In this document: piece after piece, positions 9,223 through 18,808 of the stretch
Layout: each line of letters opens with the position of its first letter
Numbering within the stretch: the stretch's first letter is position 1
NCBI GenBank assembly: GCA_958430865.1
Contig: CAUDNR010000791.1
Coordinates: 48,112 to 72,101, forward strand
From: Entrophospora sp. SA101
Lineage: Eukaryota; Glomeromycota; Glomeromycetes; Entrophosporales; Entrophosporaceae
Reading direction: 5' to 3'
Length of the DNA: 23,990 bases
Made by a program: the position numbers and the translations under genes
Notes under the pieces: model-generated
Databases searched by the model: none
The model's input: the letters and a program-made list of their open reading frames with translations, nothing else
Told to the model about the DNA's origin: nothing

Positions 9223-9647
9223 TTTCTAAAATATTTTATTACTATTGTTATTTATTTTCAAGAAGAATTTTTTTGATTGGTTGTATCAATCAACAAAAAT
9301 ATTATAGCATGTCATATATTTTTTTAATACACGTTTTTTTTTACGTCATTTAAATTGCTTTATATAAATTTGATAATATATTTTAAGATAACATTGTAAA
9401 AAATCATTTGATCTTATCTTATATCATTATCAATCATTAATTTGTGTTCACCGAAATCGATCAATGAATTGAATTATTTTTTTTATTGTGACTTTGCAGC
9501 ATTTATTTATGAATGAAAAATATTATTTATGTTAAACCGAGTAATCCCACCCCCTGAAGTTCTATTTCATTAGCTATTACTCAAAAAATAAATAAATGAT
9601 AAGGTAAAGAAATGTGCACAAGTATCAACTTTTGTTGCTGTTTCATT
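9223..9647. other. Intergenic, probable promoter region of the NmrA-like gene
   Basis: No coding frame supported. It lies upstream of the minus-strand start at 9222. Confidence 0.5.
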
Positions 9648-9649
9648 TA

Positions 9650-9771
9650 CAATGACTCTCTATTTACAACAGACTTTATATAAGTGAAGTCACACAATAA
9701 TCAACTTAATAAACTCTCTTTAGCAAACGGAGGCACAGAAATATGAGGTTTGTTATAGAGAGAATGAACTG
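9650..9771. mobile_element. 122-bp pogo-type MITE, one end worn
   Basis: The right end GTTATAGAGAGAATGAACTG, followed by TA at 9772-9773, is the same terminus as in the element at 6561-6743. The left end CAATGACTCTCTATTTACAA after TA at 9648-9649 is a worn counterpart. No coding capacity. Confidence 0.55.
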
Positions 9772-9773
9772 TA

Positions 9774-10056
9774 TAATCAATCATACTTTTTGAACATTAA
9801 AAATGTTTGACAAATATTATCATACAAACATGTAAGGTTAGAAGCCTTCATTGGACCTAATTATCGATAACCAGTGAATGTCATTCGGTAGATACAACCA
9901 CTATATTTGGGGCATGATTCTTCATTTTTTTATTAAGCAAACAGGGTTCACCAGTTAGTTAATCTAGATGTTATAGGATAGTATGGGACCCTGCAAACTT
10001 CATAGATAGGTTACCGCCACAACTAGGTCAAATTCATATATAAATTAAAATTTTTT
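9774..10056. other. Intergenic, nothing recognised
   Basis: This stretch is less AT-rich than its neighbours (for example around 9840-10020) but gives no frame I can assign. It may be the decayed flank of the repeat that follows. Confidence 0.4.
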
Positions 10057-10133
10057 GTGCAGATCATCTATAATCATTAATTGCTTATAGTAACAATTGG
10101 TCAACTTCAAAATACTAAAACAAAAAAAATTAT
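10057..10133 (-). repeat. Dispersed repeat, copy B, ending at the scaffold gap
   Basis: The reverse complement of 2518-2594 with a few substitutions around GAAGTTGACCAATTGTTACT. It abuts the run of Ns, so the assembly probably stopped inside a repeat here. Confidence 0.8.
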
Positions 10134-10143
10134 NNNNNNNNNN
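10134..10143. other. Assembly gap (10 Ns)
   Basis: Ten N characters, a nominal scaffold gap. The true distance is unknown. Confidence 0.99.
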
Positions 10144-11491
10144 AGTCCATCATAGTCTTTTTCTTGTAGAAAGTCATGATTCCAAGGTACCACCTTAACC
10201 TCAACACCACGATTTATTAAACACCTTATTTGATTATATTTCTTCATTATTTTGGATTAATTAAAAAGTTAGATAAATTGACTGATAGATAACCATACCT
10301 ATAAATAAATATTTTAATGAAATTATTTTCCTAGCTTACCATTCCAAGATCTATAGCAATGATACGTAAAGTTTTGGAATTAGCACCTTTGATAGCCTTT
10401 GATGGATCGGGTAAATATGTTTTTGGTTCTCTAACAGAAACTTTTAAAAAATGATTTTTTAGATTTAACAATATTATTAGATATATATGTTTAAGAACTA
10501 GTTATTTGATGTGTTTGAATGAAGAATAACCTTCTGCTACAAGATTCCTTTCATTCGGATCAGTCCAGTGAATATCTTGATAATCAGTCATCCATGGTTC
10601 AGTAGATAATGTTTGATCAACAGACAAACATCCGTTAGATTGAATGCCATCAACTGATATTCCCAATGCAGCATTACCAACTACATTTTTTGGAAATAAA
10701 ATCTTTCCCAGCATTACACCTTGAGTTCTGATTTTTTTGGTGAGAGCTCGAGTATCGATTCCATAAATTGCAGGAATATCTTGGTCTTTCAGCCATTCAG
10801 ATAATGAAGAATTTGCCAAATAATGGGAATATTTTTCAGAATATTGACCAACAATCAAAGCTGCTACATGTATTTCACATGATTCAAAATATTTTGGAAC
10901 ATCTTTGAGGAGCTGGTCCATTTCCTCAAAGGAAGGCACTCCATAGTTTCCAATAAGAGGAAATGTCAAAATCAAAATTTGTCCACGATAAGATGGATCA
11001 GTTAATGATTCAGGATATCCAACCATTCCTATGCAATATATTGGAGTTCAATGGTAACTAAGATAATCTATTATAATATAACATGTAGTAAGATCAAATA
11101 GAGCGATCATAATATTTTTTCCCTGATTTGATCATTTAAACTTTTCGAATTTGGTTTTTATCAATGTATCAATAAAAATGTGATCCACACATTTGTAATA
11201 AATCTACTATCCATATTCAAAAAAATCTATTTTAAAGAAAAAAAAGAAGCCATTTTTTTCAAATTCCTTTTTTGTAAACTCACCAGTCTGAAAAACGCAC
11301 TCGCCAGCAACTGATCTGCTCTCTGAGCCAAAAGAAAATCCTTGATAAATTGTTTCGTCTTTTAAAACTAAGGTCGAAATGGTTATTTCAGCTTTGCTGG
11401 CTGCTGATGGGGGAGCAGTAACAGGTGGCAATGGCGACCGTGGCGATCGTGGCGAAGAATTAATATTCCTTAAAATTTTAATATTATTCAT
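10144..11491 (-). CDS. URA2: URA2/CAD-type carbamoyl-phosphate synthase, N-terminal part; exons 11491-11284, 11028-10531, 10440-10340, 10241-10144
   Basis: This makes the N-terminal glutaminase part of the multifunctional enzyme that starts pyrimidine synthesis (carbamoyl phosphate from glutamine, bicarbonate and ATP). About 301 residues are visible. After a Pro/Ser-rich leader come [20 protein letters not shown] and [14 protein letters not shown], then [20 protein letters not shown] and YGVP. The CPSase small-subunit domain continues with [25 protein letters not shown]. Exon 3 gives [13 protein letters not shown] and RIIAIDLGM; exon 4 gives [46 protein letters not shown] and KYNQIRC favour the CAD/URA2 type over the arginine-specific CPA1. 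Splice sites are consistent in phase (introns 255, 90 and 98 nt). The gene is cut by the N gap before the glutaminase Cys-His-Glu triad and all of the synthetase, and nothing left of the gap continues it. CPA1 is the alternative. Confidence 0.85.
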
Positions 11492-11977
11492 GTTTAATGA
11501 AAAAATTTTTCTTAATCTGTCTTAATCTAAGATTGGCCACATATACTGATTTGTAACACAATTTTTTTTATACAAAAAATTAATAATGGAATTCATTTAA
11601 TTATGTATCAAAATTTCGGGAGCCATTATTCTTCTATACATTTTGTTGCTGCTATTATTATTCCGCTTTACATTAATAAATATCCTTTAAATAGTTACTA
11701 AAAAAATTTTTTTATTTGTAATAACGAAACAAATATACAAAAAATTCAAAGTTCTATCTAGTTCACCAATATTTTTCTTATAGTTATGAAAATAGTATCA
11801 AATAAAAGTCCAGTTTGCTCTTTCACTTGACAGTTGTTGATTTTTTAAAATTTTTTAATTTTTATGAAAAATTTTTTTATTCTTCATTTATATATTTTTT
11901 AAAGATCAAAACATCAAGACTAATAAAATTTTTTTGTAAACAAAAAATCAAAAATCAAAACCATCATTTTGTTAGTA

Positions 11978-11979
<2 letters not shown>
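11492..11979. other. Intergenic, upstream of URA2
   Basis: AT-rich with poly-T/poly-A runs. An open frame of 73 codons on the plus strand (11815-12036) is made of Phe/Lys/Leu codons from low-complexity DNA and is not supported as a gene. Confidence 0.5.

Positions 11980-12009
<30 letters not shown>
11980..12009. repeat. (TTA)n microsatellite
   Basis: About ten uninterrupted TTA/ATT triplets. Confidence 0.95.
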
Positions 12010-12010
<1 letters not shown>

Positions 12011-12502
12011 GAATACTTGTAATCAATTTCGAATAGAGGTTTATTTGGAGATAAGATTTGATTTTTTATATTAAAAATTGATCTGCATCTTATTCTTTGT
12101 ATTGCAGATCATTAAAAATTATAATAGTATATACTATTACTATGTAATAGTTAAAATTGATTAATTGATAATTATTATTTAACTTGATTTATTAAATTAA
12201 TTGGTAAATATTTAAATTGATAATTGATAAATATTTCCTTCGTTATACAATATATTGAAGTTAAAGATGAATTTCTATATGTGGAAATCGCGTTGTAATG
12301 ATCGACATTTTATTTTGTTTTAATAAAACATAATTCGCGTTTTTGTTTAGCGTGATATATACACGTTTTTTAATGGATTATGATAGTGATGATGATGATT
12401 GTTATTGTCGAGAAATTTTCAAAGGTTTTAATTATGAGAATTTAATTGTAGGATTGTAAGAATTTGATAAAGAAAATTTCATCAGATTTTTATTTTTAAT
12501 TA
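12010..12502. other. Non-coding AT-rich DNA
   Basis: Contains only short frames; one at 12372-12467 begins MDYDSDDDDCYCREIFKGF (31 codons) and could be chance. No homology recognised. Confidence 0.45.
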
Positions 12503-12705
12503 AATAATTTATTTTTATTAATGTTGTTTGCATTTATTTTTTATTATTATTTGGAAATTTGGATAAAATTAAAAATTTTATTATTGTTGTTTGCTTTCAT
12601 TTTTATTATTATTATTTGGAAGTATGGATAAAATATTAATTAAACAATTTTATTATTGTTATTTGCATTCATCTTTTTTTTATTTTTTGGGGGATTTGGA
12701 TTTTT
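12503..12705. repeat. Tandem repeat, three units of about 67 bp
   Basis: Units at about 12503-12570, 12571-12637 and 12638-12705 share TTTATTATTGTTGTTTGC, then a T-rich stretch and TTTGGAAATTTGGATAAAAT in variants. They are diverged from each other, so this is an old minisatellite. Confidence 0.75.
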
Positions 12706-12739
12706 AAATTTATATCACATGAATTCGTTAACGCGATTA

Positions 12740-12828
12740 AATCCTACCAAAAAATCGTTGTTCGTTGTAACAAGATTTAAATACAAAATTCGTTGAAACG
12801 AAAATCCATTGAAACGAGGGTTTGACTG
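12740..12828. mobile_element. Possible Tigger-type terminus
   Basis: ATTCGTTGAAACGAAAATCC followed by ATTGAAACGAGGGTTTGACTG has the look of a pogo/Tigger terminal repeat (CAGTCAAACC.. read on the minus strand, with repeated CGTTGAAACGA-type words). No partner end or TA duplication was found. Confidence 0.25.
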
Positions 12829-13241
12829 CTGCACTTTCAAAAACATTTTCACATGATTTACAGCTAATCAGGATGATGAAAATGAATTAGCAAGTTAATT
12901 TCATGGACAAAGTTTGAAGCTTCAGTGATCGGTTTACTTTGTAAAACGTCGTAATTATACTTCTATGGATCATGGTTAAGGCTTACAAAAATAGAATTAT
13001 CAGGAAGACAATTGTGGAGAAATGATGTAAAATCGCAGAACTTTAAACCTTTGTAACTTTAACAAAAATCTCTTTGCGCTATTATAGCACAAATAAAACT
13101 GCAGCGAGTTTTTTGTTCTAGCATGCTTGGTTATTGATTTTAACGATTGGAAAAAAATTACTGTGAGTGACCTTATTTAATTTTAATTAGTATTAGGCCA
13201 CCTTACGAAAAGGCGAAAGATTCAGTCAATCGGTACATTCT
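12829..13241. other. Non-coding, nothing recognised
   Basis: Mixed-composition DNA with no frame or repeat I can support. Confidence 0.45.
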
Positions 13242-13280
13242 CTGTATTAGTATGGTAAAGCTGAAAACATACTAATACAG
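13242..13280. repeat. 13-bp perfect hairpin with TATTAGTATG core
   Basis: CTGTATTAGTATG (13242-13254) and CATACTAATACAG (13268-13280) are exact reverse complements with a 13-base loop. It is followed by a T-run and TATAG. The core word is shared with the fold-back region at 3783-4024. Confidence 0.85.
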
Positions 13281-13504
13281 TGCAAGATTTTTTTATAGGG
13301 ATGTTTAAAACAGATCATTAATAAATTGTTTATGCATCCGTTCCAAAGTACAAAGCGCGAAGTATTGTTGAGTCATAATGTTAATTGGTTACAAAGTTCG
13401 AGAAACTTATATTTACATTGGCCATTCCAAGTGTTAGTAATTATAATGATAGAATAATAAATCTTTGAGGTATATTAACATTTAGCAATTGTTTTATTAT
13501 TAAA

Positions 13505-14053
13505 ATATGTATAATTCGGACATAATTTCCTCAAATAATTCAATATTACCACATGCCACCACTACTTTCTATATTTTCTTAATTATCACAAACATGATTG
13601 AGCGCAACATTTTCCAAGAAATATTGTTGTTGACCAACCAGCAGTAATATCTTATGTCGTGATTTTTATTCGCCCGTTCTGGAGTTTCTCTAAATACAAA
13701 ATACTTTAGTATACTGAATGGTATGGTATAGCAAATTAATGAACAAAAACATCGATAAGAATAACGCTGGCTTCTGGTTCTGTCCATATACCATTAAACA
13801 ATGCTTTGAAATAATTGCATCTTGGAGCATTTATATTTCTGATTCACCATTATTGAAATTTGAAAGCGACGTCACTAAAAGTTTTATTATTAAAATATTC
13901 TTTTAAAGAAGGAAGAAATTTGATGATAATACCACGATTACTATAAATAATATCATTAGATAATGATGATGTCGATGAATCTACTAAAACAAATAACTTT
14001 GAAGTATATAAAATATTGATGTATGAAAAATATTTTGTAACATTAAAAATCAT
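13505..14053 (-). pseudogene. BTB/POZ-domain gene relic
   Basis: On the minus strand an open stretch ends with IIIKFLPSLKEYFNNKTFSD VAFKFQ, the start of a BTB domain (protein-protein adaptor, often for Cullin-3 ligases). Two stops follow (near 13848 and 13842). The same frame then continues with APRCNYFKALFNGIWTEPEA SVILIDVF, the central BTB segment (YFKALF..W.E...V.L.D). Further stops break the third part, and a shifted frame near 13525 gives GNIELFEEIMSELYIF. The segment that normally carries the conserved His-X-X-L between the two parts is degraded. No start, introns or downstream domain can be fixed. A dead fragment, moderately old. Confidence 0.6.
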
Positions 14054-14238
14054 TAAACTTTATACTTTTAATAATAATATTTTGACTACTACTTGTATGA
14101 TCAATTCAATCATTAACACCAAAGGAACAAAATTAATTATTTGCAATAAAAGCTATTGTTTGTTTGTTTATTGTTGTTTTTTGATTTTAATATTAATTAA
14201 TGCATGCTTTATTCACTTTTATTCAATTACCATTATTT

Positions 14239-14345
14239 GTTTTGTTCGTTTTGTTCGTTTTGTTCATTTTGTTTTGTTCATTTTGTTCAATTATTCGAGT
14301 AAAACTTATTCGAGTAAAACTTATTCGAGTAAAACTTATTCGAAT
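14239..14345. repeat. Two short tandem repeats (TTTTGTTCG-type and a 15-bp unit)
   Basis: 14239-14290 repeats GTTCGTTTT-like words about five times. 14293-14345 repeats ATTCGAGTAAAACTT three times plus a partial unit. The 15-bp unit keeps the reading frame, so several overlapping plus-strand frames run through it; none looks like a gene. Confidence 0.85.
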
Positions 14346-15060
14346 AGAAACCCTAACTACTACTCAAGATTATGATATTATTTTAGTACAAAGAGCTTTA
14401 GAAATATTTAAACAATAACTTAATTACAATATAAAAGAGCTATTGGTTTATTAAATTAAGCCGATAATTAACTAAAAAATAGGATTAATTTTAGAAGAAT
14501 ATCTGATAAATATTGGCACTTTCAATATTTACGAATAGGCTTTTAGGCTATATGATAAAAATACTAAGAATATTATTAACTTATCAGTAATGCCAATACC
14601 TTGATTATTCTTTAAAGAATATTTGTCAGATATCTGATACTGATATTTATTGATACCTCGTTACCCAATTTGGCATCATTTGACCAGTAAAAGAGAACCA
14701 ATAGATTATATATAAGCAAAGAAAGATGGGAGCACAAAAGAATTTTAAGCTTGATGGCTTGATTGACATAGTGGTGCAGTCTTGCAATTTTTTTATTGTA
14801 TATTTTAAATATAATTAATTATATGTCTTTAATAAAACAAACATGACTTAGCTATTTAACCATTTCCTTGCATGTGAATGCCTCCATCCATCAAATATTC
14901 ATGATTATTATTCAATATGTTTGATGTTATAATTGACATAACAAGCAATTGCATCACCCAGGTAATAATAACACCAAGGGCATGCATAAATGAAACTTTT
15001 AATAATGTGTCTCTACCCAGATCCCTGGAATTCACAAAATAAATTATTTTTCCTGACTAT
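14346..15060. other. Non-coding region, nothing firm
   Basis: Includes near-palindromic words around TTCTTTAAAGAA (about 14607-14618). A minus-strand open stretch at about 14875-15035 reads SFMHALGVIITWVMQLLVMS; it follows an acceptor-like CAG and resembles a transporter helix, but I cannot place it in a family. Confidence 0.35.
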
Positions 15061-15114
15061 CAATTATGGTTTATTATAGTGCTTTACCCTTTTCTTAGAC
15101 ACTGTTAAACATCA

Positions 15115-15478
15115 ATGAAATATATAATTCATCTTAGAGATCTTTCTCAACAAGATGCATGGGAGTCTAAAGGGTTGGTTTTATATTACATAGAATTTTT
15201 TACAGATACACTGATACTTACTGCCACTCTTGGCCATTATTTACATATAATGGTATTGTTTTTACAAAATTTTACATCAAAATTTTTACATTGCTTAGTT
15301 TACTTTTAATTAATCTTTGGCCTTTTTTTTCATTAACTCCATAGCTTTTGCACAGTATTTCGTTTACTTTGATAGATGCAGTATTATTTTTAAATATGAG
15401 AAGTGTTTTCAATAATTTAAGGAAGAAAGTTGTTTTATATTATAATTATAGACAAGCTATTTCTAATATCCAAACTAG
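15115..15478 (+). pseudogene. Fragment of an HRD1/synoviolin-type ER ubiquitin ligase; exons 15115-15252 and 15345-15478
   Basis: The first piece reads MKYIIHLRDLSQQDAWESKG and LVLYYIEFFTDTLILTATLG HYLHIM. This corresponds to the loop and transmembrane segment of HRD1 proteins around QDAWENK, which span the ER membrane and serve ER-associated degradation. A GTATTG donor at 15253 and a CATAG acceptor ending at 15344 join it in phase to LLHSISFTLIDAVLFLNMRS VFNNLRKKVVLYYNYRQAIS NIQT. That matches the following helix and the basic RRA-like stretch just before the FPDAT region of the family. A GTAATC donor follows at 15479, but no next exon with FPDAT or the RING finger appears. Upstream, TAA stands three codons before ATG 15115 and no preceding membrane exon is found. 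So this is two internal exons of a larger gene, either a duplicated scrap or the wreck of the real gene. Confidence 0.6.
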
Positions 15479-15940
15479 GTAATCTGGTTTTTTATGTTAA
15501 TTGGTGATCAATTAAGTTAATTTTATCCAATAGTCATACATTTTTTTATTATCATCACTACAAAATAAAGTCATAAAGCACATTAATTATTTACTATTAA
15601 ATTTATGCTCTACACCATGAATTATTTTATTTTATTTAAACATTTAATATTATAGTTTAAAATTTATATATTTATATGTTTATTTATTTATTTAAAATCA
15701 ATGTAGATAATATATAGAAATATCATTCATCATCATATTTATATTTAATAGCAGAGAATTATTGTTTTTTTCAATAAGACCCATTTAAATCTTTATCAAC
15801 AAGAAGATTCTTTCTAATTATTTATATAATTTACATAATTATCAGCACATGTTATTTATTAAAAAATTTCAATAATAGCCGAGAAATTAATCTAAAGTAT
15901 GGTCATTAAATAATTAATAAACCAAATAATCATTCCTTGT
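15479..15940. other. Intergenic, 3' flank of the TPR/F-box/LRR gene
   Basis: AT-rich. An AATAAA on the minus strand at 15860-15855, about 80 bases past the stop of the gene ending at 15941, is a likely polyadenylation signal. Nothing else supported. Confidence 0.5.
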
Positions 15941-17990
15941 TTATCGTTCACGAAATTCGTAAAAAACTTTTCCCCCGTTTAAACTTAATAATTTTCTTGA
16001 AAGATCAATAGCATCTGGTGGAACATTGTTACATCCATTTAATACAAGTTCTTTTAAAGATCTTTGGCATTTTTGTACAAAAAAACCTACACCACTTCCT
16101 GTTATATTGCAACATGATTTGAGATTTACCAATCTCAAATTGACAAAAAAATTTCCCATGATTCTCAAAGATTTATCTGTTATATTTGAATTTCCATGAA
16201 AATCAATTTCTTCTAATTTCTTGGATAATCTTGATTTACACAAGAATGTTACACCATCATCATCAATCCCTATCGAACAACCAAATCTCAAAATTTTTAG
16301 ATTCTCACTATAAATTGATATCACATTCAATGCTTGGTTTGTCAATCGCTTGCAATCACTAAGATCCAATATTTCCAAGTTTTTGCATGACTTAACTAAA
16401 CATTCAATGCAATAATCGGATATTTCTGAACAATTGATCAAAGTAAACTCATGCAAGTTTACACAAGTTGTTGTAAAACTATTAAATTCTTTTCCAAAAC
16501 TTGCCGCAGAATTATTTATGTGTTCAAATAAAGCAACTCTTTTCAATTCAGGATAATTAGTTAATTTTGAAAATACTTCTGGTGTGATTACTGAATTACA
16601 TTTGAGATCAAGTTGGATGATCTTTGGGAATAATCCAACCAAATAATTGATTACTGAATATTCTACCGTTTCACATCCAGATAAATTAATTGAAGCAATT
16701 CCAGTAGCTTTACATTGTAAATCATTAGGATCAAATGCCTCGGTGGTGACACCATTACAACTTGATAGATCCAATGTTTCTAATTTTGAACATGTTGTCA
16801 ATATTTTTCGAACTGTTCTATTGCCAATATTTGTATCTGACAAATTTAGATGCTTTAGATTAAGACCAGTAGTATGTATAAATAAACAAATTTCTGTATC
16901 GCTTATTAATGTATTTGACATCAATTCTAAACTTGTCAGTTGATGACACATTGTTTTCCTGAGTACTTTTAATGAACAATCAGTTAATTTTGGTGATTCT
17001 CCAAAAAATATCCTTCTAATTGTTATTTTTTCACGTTGTACACGTTGCACATACATTTTAACAAGTTTGTCAGTTATTTTGAAATTGCTATTCACACGAA
17101 AATCCAAATCTTGCCATAATCTTTTCATTGATATGATATATTCCCGCCATCTTTTTGAAACTGCTGTCAGTCTACAGATATTAGCAAATGTAAAAGAGCC
17201 AAAAATTTCGAGATTGATTTCATGTGGTAGAATTATTGTTATGTCATAGGTGGTACGCTATGTTATCAAAATAAATATATTTTAAAATAGGATAAAATAT
17301 ATTAATATTATTTAATAATGAAATTAATTATTTATACCTTTACTGCCAAGTTTAGATATTCATTGGAAAATTCACATAATTTCTACAAAACAATAATTAA
17401 AATAATCATTTCATAACAATTAAAATTTTACATTTTATGGACCTTTTTAATGTATACATATGATATTACCTGATAAGAAGGATCATCTTGATCAACTTTA
17501 CTTATGCCTAGTAAATAATTTTCTTTTGCAGCTTCCTTTTGATTCAAAGTTTTATAAAGATTCCCTGCACGAAGATAGCCCTAATAACAATAAAGACGAT
17601 GATGATTAATTTCAATAAAAGAGATGATTAATAATTAAGATAATTCATATAATCACCATTGCCGAATTTGGTGATAACTTAATCATTGTCTTTGCATCAT
17701 TTAATGCATCACTTAATTTTTCTAATTTTTCATATGTAGCTGCTCGACAATCATAAAATTGAATATTATTTGGATTCAAATCAATTGCCTATTGAAATGA
17801 ATAATAATTTTTAGATTTATTTTATTTATTGACTAGAATATAATATGTACATGTAACATACTTCTGTAAGTAAAAATGATGCTGTTAAGTATTGTTCTCC
17901 TTGAAAGGCAGTCATTGCTCTTTGATAAAGTTGATGAGGTGATGATGGTTTGAGGGAATTCTTGTCAATTGAAATTCTTGGATTAAACAT
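15941..17990 (-). CDS. TPR/F-box/LRR protein of the Dia2/Pof3 type; exons 17990-17862, 17788-17657, 17580-17470, 17382-17338, 17257-15941
   Basis: Five exons, all joined in phase 0 at GT..AG sites (introns 73-87 nt), give 577 residues. Residues 12-125 hold tetratricopeptide repeats (LYQRAMTAFQGEQYLTASFL, AIDLNPNNIQFYDCRAATYE, GYLRAGNLYKTLNQKEAAKE NY). Residues 147-185 form an F-box (ILPHEINLEIFGSFTFANIC RLTAVSKRW). The rest is leucine-rich repeats of about 26 residues (LKHLNLSDTNI, LETLDLSSCNGV, LEILDLSDCKRL and more), ending KVFYEFRER. TPR plus F-box plus LRR in this order is the plan of yeast Dia2 and fission yeast Pof3, substrate receptors of nuclear SCF ubiquitin ligases. These work in replisome (CMG) disassembly and genome stability; function here is inferred. 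ATG 17990 is chosen as it opens just before the first TPR. The frame stays open upstream to 18083, a basic RS/H-rich stretch without an ATG, so an extra 5' exon is possible. Intact. Confidence 0.85.
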
Positions 17991-18443
17991 TTTATTTGAG
18001 TTGGTGTTATGATGATGCCGATCATACCTACGCGATTTTTTGTACGAACGTGATCTACATTTTTCGTCATTTATAGGAAACAAAATCTATTTTTAACAGA
18101 ACTTTTGAGAAGCTTGAAATCAAATCAAAAGGCGAAAATAATTTCACTTTTTGCTTTCTATTAATCACAATACCAATACCTTAATTGATCCATTTTTTGC
18201 AATTATGTTAACAATGTGCCAAATTTATTCTCAACAGATTTGAGGTAAAGTATTTTCATACATGATGGAAAAAATCACACAAGTTTTCAAAATCAAAATA
18301 CCCTTGGCGAAATCAAAATCTAAATTTGAAATTGAAACCAAAATTCAAAATCAAAATAGAAATTCAAAAAATCGAAATTGAAATAAATTATTTTAAAAAG
18401 CCCAAATACACGGAAATTATTTTTTTACAACAATTACATATTA
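17991..18443. other. Upstream region of the Dia2/Pof3-like gene with simple sequence
   Basis: 17991-18083 is an open minus-strand stretch coding RSRSYKKSRRYDRHHH, possibly 5' coding sequence after a TAG acceptor near 18087. 18285-18390 is a simple AAATTCAAAATC-type repeat. No other gene seen. Confidence 0.5.
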
Positions 18444-18588
18444 TCAGTCAGTTAAAAATTGGCTAACTAATTCTTCAACATCACATTCTGTTGATTCATT
18501 CCTGCTTACTTCCTGGTTTTCATTTATATTATCATTGTTTTGATCTATATTAAAAATAGGATCACTAAGATCAACTATTTTTAAAGTA
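18444..18588 (-). pseudogene. Short coding remnant, probable tail of the gene at 18809-19541
   Basis: A minus-strand frame reads KIVDLSDPIFNIDQNNDNIN ENQEVSRNESTECDVEELVS QFLTD and stops at 18446-18444. There is no start codon at its beginning, and an acceptor-like AAAAATAG stands near it. The acidic, Asn-rich composition and the position directly downstream on the same strand suggest it is the C-terminus of the neighbouring broken gene. Not recognised. Confidence 0.35.
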
Positions 18589-18616
18589 GTGTGAGGTCAA
18601 AATCCGCGCCTCACAC
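18589..18616. repeat. 8-bp perfect hairpin, GTGTGAGG..CCTCACAC
   Basis: GTGTGAGG (18589-18596) and CCTCACAC (18609-18616) pair across a 12-base loop. The stretch starting TGTGAGG is unusual in GC content for this window and resembles the start of a long terminal repeat, but no matching end or target duplication was found. Confidence 0.7.
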
Positions 18617-18808
18617 AAATCTCTAGATTTGGTTAGAATAGTATTTTATTTTGTTTGTGTGGCAGTATCCAAATATTTAATTTATAATCACGTTTTCTTA
18701 TTTTATGGCAGTAATAGCACTCAAGCTATTAATTTGTTGTAGGGCAAGTTTTATTACTTCCCGTCCGGTAACGTTTTCTCAGCAGTCCTTTGTTATCTGC
18801 CTGAATTA

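Noticed and set aside
11815..12036. 73-codon plus-strand open frame
   Set aside because: Phe/Lys/Leu codons only, from poly-T/A and TTA-repeat DNA; no homology.
13242..13300. Helitron 3' end
   Set aside because: The hairpin and following T-run recall one, but the expected CTRR end and a 5' TC end in an AT target are not seen.
14016..14418. Two overlapping plus-strand open frames through the tandem repeats
   Set aside because: Both owe their length to in-frame short repeats; they overlap each other and the BTB relic and have no recognisable domain.
14870..15035. Minus-strand stretch resembling a transporter helix (copper or cation transporter)
   Set aside because: One hydrophobic segment after an acceptor-like CAG; no metal-binding motif or neighbouring exon, so the family cannot be supported.
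16647..17249. Two plus-strand open frames opposite the LRR/F-box gene
   Set aside because: Antisense shadows of the conserved coding sequence.
18060..18083. Start of the TPR protein at 18083
   Set aside because: The codon there is TTG, not ATG, in a eukaryotic gene; ATG 17990 is used, with an upstream exon left open as a possibility.
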